Assembly (NCBI GenBank): GCA_023014485.1
Contig: JAJOZX010003302.1
Span: forward strand, 317,001 to 381,000
Direction: 5' to 3'
From: Bathynomus jamesi
Lineage: Eukaryota > Arthropoda > Malacostraca > Isopoda > Cirolanidae
DNA: 64,000 nucleotides
Shown here in pieces: positions 10,487 to 20,403 of this stretch. The position numbers and the translations under genes are program-made. The notes under the pieces are model-generated. The model was given only the letters and a program-made list of their open reading frames with translations, had not been told where the DNA came from and did not search any database. Within the stretch, counting starts at the first letter, position 1. Each line of letters opens with the position of its first letter.

Positions 10487-11639
10487 TACATTTGTCCTTT
10501 GTTTTACAACATCATACCAACCACAAATAAAATATGTCTGGACTATGGGTACATCCTCTAGAAGCCATTATTAAAATTTTAAAGCTGTAATGTTAGAATT
10601 ATCTATCTGAAAAATATGAAAAAACGAAATTATTTAAAGATAAAAAAGGTAAAAAATTACAAAATGCCCCAAAATTGTTTTGCTAATAACTTTAAAACTG
10701 TGGGTGATAGAAAAAAACTAGTAGCTTTTTTTAATTCAGTGCAGTGAACTGCTTCAGAATCATAACTCAAAATAAAGAAATTGATTTTCATGCAGACTGG
10801 TGTTATTGACAAACAGAATGACCAAATGAGCTAGTTGAAGAGTTGCTGAAAGCAACAGTGGAGGAAAACCCAACAATAACTGTAAGAGAACTTGGCCTGC
10901 AACTCGGCGTTAGCCATATGACCATTGATCATCATTTGGAGCTGTTAGGAAAAGTAGTGAAGTTTGAAAAATGGGTTCTGCATGGTTTGTCACAAGTGAA
11001 TCTTCAACATTGAATTGATATTTGCACATCACTGCATTCTCAGCAACTGCAGGCACCATTTTTGAATCAGATCGTTACTGGGGATGAAAAATAGGTCCTC
11101 TATAACAATATTAAGTATCAACATCAGTGGCTTAGCCGCGAAACAAAGCCTGAACCTCGGCCAAGGAATGGACCCCATCCAAAGAAAATTTTGCTATGCA
11201 TTTGGTGGGATATGCAAGAAATTATTCATTTTGAGCTTCTGCCAGATAACCAAACAATCACAGTTGAAGTCTACTGCCGACTCCAACGATTGAAGATGGC
11301 ATTACAAGAAAAATGTCCTGCATTAATTAATCGCAGAGGTGTTTTATTCCACCAGGATAATGCGTGCCCTCACACTGCCTAATTGGAGGCATTTAGTTGG
11401 GAAAAAATGCCTCATCCACCTTATTCTCAAGACATCACACCTTCAGACTACCATTTATTCAGAAGTTTGCAACACCACCTAGATGGACAAAAGTTGCAAT
11501 TCAGGGAAGCTATTGAAAATGAAGTGATTGCTTTTTTTTAACTCGAAACCAAGGGATTTCTTCGATGTGGCATAAAAACTTTTCTACAGGTGGGAGAGGT
11601 TATAGAAAAAGAAGGGAATTATATTGATGATTAATTTGT

Positions 11640-11984
11640 CATTGTCATTTAATTTTTGTTGTGAATAAACTAAAAAATTGAGTAGAATATATGTTACATA
11701 CAGTCTTCTTCTTCCGCAGCTTATTATCCCATCTTTACATGGGGTCGCTGTTTTTGGTTCGTCTTCTCCACTCTCCTCTTATATTACATAGTAAAAAGTT
11801 TTATTTACGTAGAATATCATTATGTAATATTACAGTAATGTTATTGGTTTTTATTAGTGTTTGATGCGAATCATTGTTTAATAATATGTATTACTTTAGT
11901 ATATTCTGTATTTATTTTATTAAAATAAAAGTTTTTGGTGTTTTAAGGCTATTTTACACTGCCATCTTGAGCTTTTGGAACCAA
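11640..11984. other. Noncoding stretch between mariner M1 and LINE R2
   Basis: AT-rich sequence with no recognisable gene. It may include the right part of the possible outer Tigger-like element ending at 12083. Confidence 0.4.
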
Positions 11985-14478
11985 TTAGTCATTTTACATT
12001 GAAAATGGATCTCATTGTTCATGATTTCATAATTTATGACAGTTTCTCAGTCCCAATTAATCGTGAACAACAAGGGCCCACTGTATACTGTATCTCAAAT
12101 ATGTATCTACATAGAGCAGTAAGATGTAAAGGAGGATGTGCTATTTACACACACAAAAGGCATATGGCAGAAATGACTATAAGTACCTCAAACAGCTATG
12201 TAGAATATGTAGCAGCAAAAGTTGAAAAATTAAATATGGTACTAATTGTAATGTACAGACCCCCAAACATGCCAACCTCAAAATTTTCAGATTCCATTAC
12301 AGAGGTAAGAAACTGGGTAAAAGATCTCTCTCCAACCCCAAATATTTTTCTCTGTGGTGATTTTAATTTCCTATTCATGAAATATAAAAGGATAGGAAAA
12401 ATATATGTATACACCAGGACAAGCGGGGCACATGAGAAGACCAGGAGCAGGTAAAAATGCTACTAGCTCTAGCTGATGAATTTATGTTAACGCAAGAAAT
12501 AACAGAAAACACAAGAAAAAGCAACTGCCTAGATTTGGTATTCACAAACAGTAATCTAATTGATAATGTAGAAATATCCCCAACTAGAAATATCCCCAAC
12601 TATGATATTGGACCACATCATCATTGAAATAACAACTAATATAAATGCAACAGGAAAGGAAAAAACACACACAATAGAAAGAAGCAAATTCAAAATTTTT
12701 AACTTTCACTCCAAAGCTATAAACTGGGAAGATATTACATCTAGCATGGAAGTAATAGACTGGAATACCATTTTTAAGGCCAAGACAACAGATGAGATGC
12801 TAATGACATTAGAGGAGAAGACGCTGGAAATTGTGGAAAGACGTCTCCCAAAAATGCAATGAGGAGGAAAAAGGAGCAGGTTTGAGAGAGAAAAGAGGTC
12901 ACTATTCTGCAAGAGAAAAAGAGTGAGTGTAAAATTAAGAAACTGCAAACACAACAATATCAGAAAAATATTAAACGATAAACTGCAGGGTATAGATTGC
13001 GTATGCAGGACCTAATTGAGAAGCATACAGAGAAAAAAGACGATGACACTATAGGGTGATAAAGGTTAACTCAACATACTTCTATAATTTTGCAAAAATG
13101 AAGTAAAAAAAAATCACATGACTATCGGACCTTTGAAAAATGAAGACAATGCTTTGTTTGAAAAATGAAGACAATGCTTTGTCTGATGATCTAAGAGGTA
13201 TCTGAAATATTAAAAGCTCGGTATGAATCATCTTTCAGTATCCCCAAAACTGATATGCAATAGAAACGCGTTCATTGAAGAACTACAAGGGGAAAGTATA
13301 ACAGACTTCAACTTTACAACAGATATTACACAAGCTATAAGGAAACTAAATGCACGTTCAGTGGCAGGATCGAACAAAGTGGAATGCCACACTGATCAAA
13401 AACTGCAAGAATGCAATTGCTGAGCCCCTATACTGGATATGGAGATGATCACTAGACACGGGAGAAATACCGGACATTGAAGAGTGTGAACATAGTCAAT
13501 ATATATGAGATTGATCTGAGGCCAAAAACTATGGGCCAGTGTCACTTACATCTCATCTCACTAAAATATTTGAAAGAATAGTTAGAAAATCTATGACTTT
13601 TTGGAAACTCTGAAAAAATTCAATGAAACCAACATCAGTTTGTCAGGCAGATCATGCCTATCACAAGTAATGGAAGACAACAACATTATTGATGCACTTG
13701 AAAGTAATGAAAACTATAATGTACTACACATAGACTTTGCTAAAGCATTCAACAAGTGTGACCATGGAATCCTAATACATAAACTGAAATATATGGGAAT
13801 AACAGGAAAAGTAGGGAAATGGATATATAATTTCCTTAGTGAGTGGTGGCAAGTTGTTACAGTACAAGGAGTATCTTCATCAGAATCAGAGGTCCTCAGC
13901 TTGGGACCACAAGGAACAGTATTAGCTCCACTACTCTTCATAATCATGCTGACATAGATGAGGACATTACTAGAGACAGCACAGTAACATCCTTTGTGGA
14001 TGACACAAAGATCAGTAGAAAAATAAGAACCCCAGAAGATATAGGATCTCTACAAACTGACATAAACAGAATCTATAAGTGGACAGAAGACAACAATATG
14101 AAGTTTAACACCAAGAAATTTCAGCTGTTACAGTATGGAAAAAGAGAAGACCTAAAATCCATGGAATATTATACCCAAAATGGACAGGAAATTCAGAGAA
14201 ATTCCAAAGCAAAAGATTTAGAAGTTGTAATGACAGATGTGAAATTTGAAACACAAAATAAGATAGCAGTAAACAGAGCAAAGAGAATAATGGGCCAGAT
14301 ATTGAGAACCTTTAAAGGAAGGGATAGGAATGTAATGATTCTTCTATTGAAAACCCTGATCATACCCAAATTGGAATACTGCTCAGTCCTAACATCCCCA
14401 TATAAAAAAAAGACATTGGATCCCTTCCAGCTGTCTAGAGAAGCTTCACAGCCAAGCTCAACGAGTGCAAAGAACTAA
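11975..14478 (+). pseudogene. Endonuclease and reverse transcriptase remains of R2
   Basis: The endonuclease frame runs about 11975-12454 and holds the FLCGDFN motif (catalytic Asp/Asn). Downstream frames at 13223-13423, 13601-13957 and 13843-14478 hold the palm of the reverse transcriptase and the thumb/C-terminal part (EFKTL-type region: FNTKKFQLLQYGKRED). The active-site FVDD differs by one residue from the usual FADD. The protein would nick a target and copy the element RNA; here it is split by stops and frameshifts. Confidence 0.7.
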
Positions 14479-14940
14479 ATTACAGGGAAAGGTTAAACAA
14501 ACTAGACCTATATTCACTGGAAAGGAGAGAGAGAGAGAGAGAGAGAGCACTATTTACACTTGTAAAATAATAAACTAGTCCCTAATCTTACTCTAAACCC
14601 TATAACTCCCAAAACAAAAGTGGAAAGTAGAAATGGTAGATTGTCATATTCCCAAATTGAAGGCAAGACAGGGAACATCATTAACCCTGAAAGAAAATAG
14701 TTTTGTGGTGAGAAGACCAAAACTGCTTAATCAGTTGCCCAAAGACCTAAGAAACATGAAGGGAGTTGCAGTGGACATAGATCTTCAAAAGAAGACTAGA
14801 TGCCTGGCTCAGAACAATCCCTGATGAGCCAGGCATACCTGGCTATGCGAATTGGAGAGCACAAGAAACCAACTCACTACTTCACCAGGCCAACTCAAGA
14901 GGAGGGGTGACAAGCTTCACCTTCGTGAAATGAGGAATCA
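11985..14940 (+). mobile_element. LINE R2 (CR1/jockey-like), decayed
   Basis: A non-LTR retrotransposon with an AP-type endonuclease (GGCAIYTHKRH, VLIVMYRPPNMP, IFLCGDFNF; 12130-12370) followed by reverse transcriptase (HIDFAKAFNKCDHGILIHKL at 13725-13790; LGPQGTVLAPLLF at 13900-13940; TSFVDDTKISRK at 13990-14025, with FVDD in place of the catalytic FADD/YADD). A C-terminal region contains KTLIIPKLEYCSVLTSPYKK (14350-14410). Frameshifts are frequent. R3 (15225-16128) is a second 3' fragment of the same family and shares the SVLTSPYKK region and the 3' tail around AGATGCCTGGCTCAGAAC. Confidence 0.8.
14524..14547. repeat. (GA)n microsatellite
   Basis: About twelve GA units in the 3' part of LINE R2. 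Confidence 0.9.
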
Positions 14941-15224
14941 TCATGCGGAACCCTTGTAAGGTTATAAGGTAAGGTTGTATTATATATATACAGGAAGTTC
15001 TCAATTTACTGTACATTGTAGTTACATTCCAAAAATGCGACATAATTGGAAACAACATAAATGGAAGCTAATTTTCTGATTGAAAATAACTAATATAAAG
15101 GAGTTACATTCCTCAGGCCAACTTTTGCTACCTAAAACCCATTATTTATGCATATAATATGAGCCCAAAACATCTTATTTCTGAATATATTAAACAAAAA
15201 ATAACCAGTAAGCAATAAAATGTG

Positions 15225-16128
15225 ACATATCAGAAGACAACAATATGACTTTTAACACTGAGAAATTTTGGCTCTTGAGATATTATAGAAATGAGGAACT
15301 TGAACAGACGCATATATGCTCCAGATAGATAGGAAATTCAGAGAAGCATGAAAGCAGTTGACTTGGGAGTAATAATGACTGATGATGCCAAATTCAAGAC
15401 CAAAATCAGATACCAATAAACAAAGCTAAAAGTGTCATGGGACAGGTACTAAGAACATTCAAAAGGAGGGACAAGACAGTAATGATTTCCCTGCTGAGAA
15501 CACTGATTATACCAAAACTTGAATACTGCTCAGTTTTGACATCCCCATATAAAAAGGAAGAAATTAATGAACTAGAAGAAATGCAGGCACATTTCACAAC
15601 AAGGTTGATGGCTGCAAAGAACTCAACTACTGGGAAAGACTATGTAGACTAAATCTGTACTCCCTGGAAAGAAGAGAGGGGTACACCATAATCTACATAT
15701 GGAAAATGATTGAAAAACTGGTATGGAACCTAAAACTAAATCCACTTACCATTCAAACAATGCTGGAAAATAGGAAAGGCAGAATGTGTAGTGTTCCCAA
15801 ATTAAAGGCCCAACAAGGGACCTCTTCAACACTGAAGGAAAATAGTTTGGTTGTCATGGGCCAAGACTTTTTAACCAGCTTCCAAAAGACCTTGGAAACA
15901 TTACAGGGGTCGAAGTTGAAGTCTTTAAGAGAGACTAGATGCCTGGCTCAGAACAGTACCAGATGAGCTGGGTGTACCTGGCTATGTGCAGTGGAGAGTG
16001 CAAGAAAGCGATTCTCTCCTCCTCCAAGCCAGGCCTAGAGGTGGGGCCACCAGCTTGACCTTTGTGTGAAGAGAGACCAACACAAGGAACATTACCAAGG
16101 TTAAAAACAATTACAGAAAAAAAAAAAA
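15225..16128 (+). mobile_element. LINE R3, 5'-truncated fragment with poly(A) tail
   Basis: A 3' fragment of the R2 family. It contains KSVMGQVLRTFKRRDKTVMI in broken frames, RTLIIPKLEYCSVLTSPYKK (15500-15560), VPKLKAQQGTSSTLKENS and the AGATGCCTGGCTCAGAAC tail, and ends in an A-run at 16115-16128. The 5' truncation and A tail are typical of target-primed reverse transcription. Confidence 0.8.
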
Positions 16129-16217
16129 AAATTTAATTCTTGGTTACTTACTGACCTTGAAGCAAGCAAGATGGTACACTGTTGATGGAAGGAAGTAGGG
16201 TACCGTACTAGCAGTTG

Positions 16218-16629
16218 TCACTGAGCTGCAGAAAGAAAAAATGAGTAGAGTAGATTGTTTGGTGGTTGTTTTTTTTCTTCATAAAGGTCATGGTAATATT
16301 GAAGATTTTCTTCAATGGCCCTTGATATTTTACCACTACTTTCTCTGTTAGGGTCATCATCAGCAAAAATTTGTAAGCCCTGCTGTATGTAATGAAAGGC
16401 TTCAGCCATATGTGTTGTTGTTAAAGTTTGAGCAGGCTGTTTGTCATTGTGACATATCATCTTCCACTTCAGTTTGCTTGGCTAACTCCAATAATTTCCC
16501 ATTGGACAACTCTTCAGTGTGAGATTTGAGCACTTCATCATCAATATATTGGTGGCAAAATACCAAACTACATGATGTTAAATTGAGTTTGGGGTGTATT
16601 TTGAAACTTGTACCTCGAAAAATTTGCAA
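16218..16629 (-). pseudogene. Tigger transposase C-terminal remnant
   Basis: Two frames give EELSNGKLLELAKQTEVEDD and MAEAFHYIQQGLQIFADDDP followed by an EENLQYYHDLYEEKK segment. This order (ELT..EL.EL...EEE, then the EAF..I..GL..F...DP helix and a YR.IYEEKK helix) is that of Tigger/jerky-type transposases after their DDE core. It lies between Tigger-type ends, in the matching orientation. Confidence 0.75.
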
Positions 16630-16667
16630 TGTTAATCTGAATCAACGTAAATTGAGTACTCCCTGTA

Positions 16668-17042
16668 CTTGTTTATATATGTAGTAATAATGTGTGTGTG
16701 TTATGATGTGTGTTTCTGGGCATGCGTTACTACTGTAAAATGTTTGAATTGAATAAAATATGCCATATGATTTGTTTCTCTTATCCAATTGGTAACATTT
16801 TCTTATCTATACATTGTGTGATTGTGGAATATCTAGATGTGATAGAAAAAAATTGAATATACAGTTGAAAAGAGCATGCCTTTATTACCTAGAATTACCT
16901 ATTTTCATTGAAACAACTCGCAAAAAATTTGAATTCGCAGGGTGGTGTAATTAATGAGGGTTTTGAATTTGCAAAAACAAGTGTAACAGACTATAGTATT
17001 GTAGCAGCATCTTAAGCTGAGGCATTCATGTCAAGTGTACAG
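16668..17042. other. Noncoding stretch
   Basis: AT-rich sequence with a short GT run near 16695. The 16930-16980 part (AATTCGCAGGG, TTAATGAGGGTTTTGAATTT) weakly resembles the left end of the possible Tigger at 7657. Confidence 0.35.
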
Positions 17043-20000
17043 CTAGGGTGTGACAGTTGCCCCAACTTTGTCCTACAATGCTGTTCAAAATTTTGGTGTT
17101 GCATATTGACATAAAAAATACCCACATGCAATTTTTTGAAGATTCATGCATATTCGAGTGAGCACCAGCAATTTGAAAAATAGCGATTTTGCTTATACGG
17201 CATACGCGCCTATATATGAGATTACACAACCATCATAAGGGATATTAACACAAATCATTTGCCTGTCTTAATTAAAAGCTGTTATCACTAACACAAAAAA
17301 GTTAATCATTCTTATTCTCTCATGGTACATTAAGGGGTTTTATCATATATTCACAAGGTATTATTTCTCTAGAGCAAGAAACCATGATTTCTGTTCGGAA
17401 ACAGATGATCGTTTGCGCTGATTAGGAGTCTGTCATTTTCAACTACTTGAAGGACTTCTTGAAAGCGCTCCTCCCTGGCAACATTAAGAAAGTCATGGCA
17501 AAGTTTTACACCACGCTCTGCAGCCTCATTGACGACCTGAAGCTTGTCCACAACCCGTTTCATGCTCAGGTAGTCATCATGATCCGCCCATTCACTGGCT
17601 GGACTGTGGAGAAACTGATAGGGCATGCCTAAAATGGTGAAGAACCGGCTTGAGTCAGGCCCAATTAGGTCCACCAGGGCAGTGCCACTTTCTGGGACAG
17701 GGGGAAGATATGGCTTTCCATAGCCCCCATGATTGAGCCCCACTCTCTTAGTAACTTCAGTGCCTTCATGGCAAAGAAGGGCCTTCCTCATCTCCTCTTT
17801 TGTCCTTTCTTGTACTTGGGACGAGAACAAAGCCAGTGGGGCCAACTCCTCAGTTAGGTACCAAGTGTGTGTACCGAGTGCCACACGTGCTTTGTCAGCT
17901 ATTGTGGCGTCATATGGGGCAAATTCAGCCAAGGTTTCGACCAAATTCAAGTCATTCAGTGGCGCACTTGCTGGAACGGGGCAAACAATCCACCATGGGT
18001 CATAACCAGCGACTGTGAACACAGCAAACCGTTCTAACTTGCTGATTTGACTTTGTCACAACCTCGGCTTTGGGAAACTGCTCTTTGATCTGGCCTGACA
18101 AAAGAACAATCTTGAGGGTATAGAGCAGTTTAGCCATCCACCTTGCTTTGTGAAGTGTGCCGGTGTAGACCATTGTGAAGTTCACTGGCTCGGATCCTTT
18201 AGTTACAAGCAGCAAACAAAGCTCTACCAGCTCCTTGTAGTCGCCACATGTAAATGGTTGGCCTAGAGATTCATGGAAGAAGTCAGCCCTCTCCTGCTGG
18301 CACTCCTCAAACACTCCAGGCATTGCGGGGTAGTAGTATTTCTTTTTTTCATTGTACGCCAGTTGAGAGAAATGGTTCTTGAACCTAGAAATGCAATTAT
18401 TGGGATTATTGTATTTCGTACTAATCTATAATATTGTTTTAGGGGTATTAAGATTGATATGATCGATCATTTGCTTGGTGTTAGTATATCTTATAAGTCT
18501 AATAAAAGAAATTCCACTAAATTTGTTCATTAGATAATAATATTCCTTGTTATTTTGTAAAGCTTATGACTCACCTCTGGAAAACCATTATGTTTGGACT
18601 TGAAGAGCCCTCCACTTTCAAGCAATCCCAGCAAACACCTAGGATGACTTTGCCCACATGCCTGCGACAGGTGCACCAGAATACAGCACGCTCTAATTCC
18701 TTTTGGAGGGAGATGCAAGCAGCTGTTTTTTGTCCTGAAAAAAAAGTGTAATTGTAGTTTAAGGCCACCATTTCAGGCACGTGCTTTTTGCAGATTTCTG
18801 TTAAATCATTCACTGTATTTTGGTATTAATGTCGTGATAAATTCACGCTGATGTTTGAAATAGGTTTACCTGTATTGGATGAAGTTGTCGAAAACCATAC
18901 CAACGACATTCTGTTCACACTCCCAATCGACCAGAAGTTGTTTGGTTGCTGTTGATATCAAGTCTCCTTGAACCAGGCCAGCTTTTTGAGTCAAATGCGG
19001 AAGAGGTGGGACTCCAAGAAGCTTTGTGCCATTGACACCAGACACAAGAATGGGCAGGCAGTCATCAGTGCCTTTGGAATCCAGCGTGTCCATAAGTTTA
19101 CCATCCCAGTGCACCAGTACTTTGTCTGATGGTTGCCATTCATCCATGATTTTTAAACTTATTTCTGACACGATGGAAGCTTGGTATCAGTGGGCTGTCC
19201 TTGCATTTAGACTCAGCTTTGATGTATCTCCACCACATGCAGATACAAGGGAGTACACAATTGCACTCAGCTGGGTCGGCGAGATGTTGTTTCGAACACT
19301 GCATGAAACAAGTTCTGCCGACTTCAGAATATCATGGGGCACAAAAATTGAAACTCCCTCTTTCACTGTTCTCCGATGTTTTCTCTTTGGTTCAGCAGTG
19401 CTGGCCTCATCAATGTCATCATACTCATCAGAGCTAATATTTAGGTGAATCAATATCAGCCTGTACATTCTCAGCATGATCACATTGCTCTCTCTCTTGT
19501 CGCTTCTCTTCTCGCATCTGCCTTTTCTGTTGCTTCTGAACCTTTTCTGTGAGTACTTTGTTTTTCCCAGAGTAGGTAGCTACTCTGTCACTTAGCATGC
19601 TTTTCATAAAGAGTATGTCAGAATCGATGGCATCTTGTTCGGCCTGAGTTTTCCCCTTTTTCGCAGCCGCCATGTCTTTCAACACTGTGTTCTTATAAAA
19701 TTTCATCGTCAGGCTCAATTCTGATTTAAACTTCATAATTCCAGGATCATCAGCCCATCTTCTATCCTCATTCTTTTTCATAAGCATCATGTAGTTTGTC
19801 ATAGTAGGTTTTAATCACGGCCAATATTGTTCCTGCCTGTAATGGTCGGGACATTTGCCTTCTGGTAATGCAAAAGCACATTGTCAATGGTGGCAGATAA
19901 AGCCTGGTCCCAATGCATATCCTGAAGGTTTGCTAACAGACATAGTAAGACCTGCCTATTAGTTGGCAGTTTGCAGCCCTTTATTTCCTTTTCTTCTTCT

Positions 20001-20392
20001 CGGGGTACGGTGCCCAATAACATTCTGACATACTCATCATCTTGCCATGTATTCATGATTAAATTCTCTATTCACAACATCAAATCACTGTCAAGGGAAA
20101 AGAAAAGAGCATCATTAAAATTAAATGCAATAAAATAATACGTGGAAAATTTGTGGGTCAGCGTTCCAGACCTGGAAATGAAAATCTGATAAAATGTGCT
20201 ATTTTCACACTTATTTATGAAGTTCATAAGCTGAAATAGCAATACTTGCTGGTACGATGGTGCTAGCTCAAACATGCACCGATCTCCAAGAAAATTTACA
20301 GGGGTGTTTCCTAGATAAATACACAACACTAAAACTTTGAACAGCATTGTAGGACCATTTTTTGATTTTTGGAGGGCAACGGTCACACCCTA
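17043..20392 (-). mobile_element. Family A element, copy A2, with terminal repeats
   Basis: The left end (TAGGGTGTGACAGTTGCCCC from 17044) and the reverse complement of the right end (TAGGGTGTGACCGTTGCCCT, ending at 20392) match closely. Similarity continues inwards for about 80 bp, including TCCTACAATGCTGTTCAAA on both sides. Flanking 8-mers are GTGTACAG (17035-17042) and GTATACAC (20393-20400), agreeing at six of eight positions, so an 8-bp target duplication is likely; the exact boundary could shift by one base. The element encodes one spliced protein on the minus strand (17369-20056). Confidence 0.8.
17369..20056 (-). CDS. Family A putative transposase (copy A2), spliced, lightly damaged
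   Basis: The most complete family A gene. N-terminal: LPTNRQVLLCLLANLQD (near 19925-19975), FMKSMLSDRVATYSG, then a charged Lys/Arg/Gln-rich coiled-coil-like stretch. Core: VLVHWDGKLMD (19090-19120) with a conserved Asp; VVGMVFD (about 18890-18910) with a second Asp, followed in another frame by TSSNTG; an intron; then CTCRRHVGKVIL, a C-x2-H pair; LHKARWMAKLLYTLKI; and near the C terminus VVNEAAERGVKLCHDF (17480-17530) with a conserved Glu. Two GT-AG introns can be read on the minus strand: 18735-18869 and 18385-18574; both restore family continuity. Damage: a two-base loss right after the second Asp, and frameshifts near 18020 and 19805. Acidic-acidic-CxxH-Glu order recalls hAT-like RNase H transposases, but this is inference. 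Confidence 0.7.
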
Positions 20393-20403
20393 GTATACAC
20401 ACC

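Larger units (their letters stand above)
8350..10802 (-). mobile_element. Family C element, copy C2, with TTA target duplication
   Basis: The element sits inside mariner M1. TTA at 8347-8349 and 10803-10805 flank termini that both read CACCAGT inwards, with weaker similarity beyond. Taking the element out with one TTA restores the exact residue spacing of the mariner transposase, an independent check on both boundaries. It is 2453 bp and encodes a family C protein on the minus strand (8906-10486). The left noncoding part contains a foldback (8435-8750). A 3-bp TWA duplication is known for PIF/Harbinger and 3-bp duplications for CACTA-type elements; the protein is not one I can assign to either. 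Confidence 0.85.
8173..11634 (+). pseudogene. Mariner transposase M1, split by C2 insertion
   Basis: An N-terminal piece (8173-8349: MEPMKEHIQHVMLYDFNKG, RRWFEKFRNGDFSLKD) and a C-terminal piece (10806-11634) are parts of one mariner transposase, a DD34D cut-and-paste enzyme. The second piece carries the target-binding part (ELVEELLKATVEENPTITVR), VTGDEK (first catalytic Asp), LFHQDNACPH (second Asp) and SQDITPSDYHLFRS (third Asp). Removing C2 with one TTA copy puts the two pieces in register at KD-x6-PNEL, the expected mariner spacing. Stops (one in the former GRP motif) and frameshifts make it non-functional. Confidence 0.85.
7657..12083. mobile_element. Possible Tigger-like outer element holding mariner M1 and C2
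   Basis: The left end CAGTGAGCCCTCATTCGTGA is preceded by TA (7655-7656). The sequence ending at 12083 (GGGCCCACTG) is followed by TA and resembles the reverse complement of the left end over the first dozen bases. If real, an early Tigger-type element received the mariner at about 8173-11634. The right end falls close to LINE R2 and the match is short, so this is tentative. Confidence 0.35.
14991..16665 (-). mobile_element. Tigger-like element with TA target duplication, holding LINE R3
   Basis: The left end CAGGAAGTTCTCAATTTACT and the reverse complement of the right end (CAGGGAGTACTCAATTTACG) match except for a few bases and are flanked by TA (14989-14990, 16666-16667). The minus-strand remnant at 16218-16629 is a Tigger transposase C-terminal region, agreeing with the ends. 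A LINE fragment with an A tail (15225-16128) lies inside, so the Tigger is the older insertion. Confidence 0.85.

Noticed and set aside
20072..20386. 104-residue minus-strand frame at the 5' side of A2
   Set aside because: It includes the terminal repeat and has no similarity to the other family A copies; probably untranslated.
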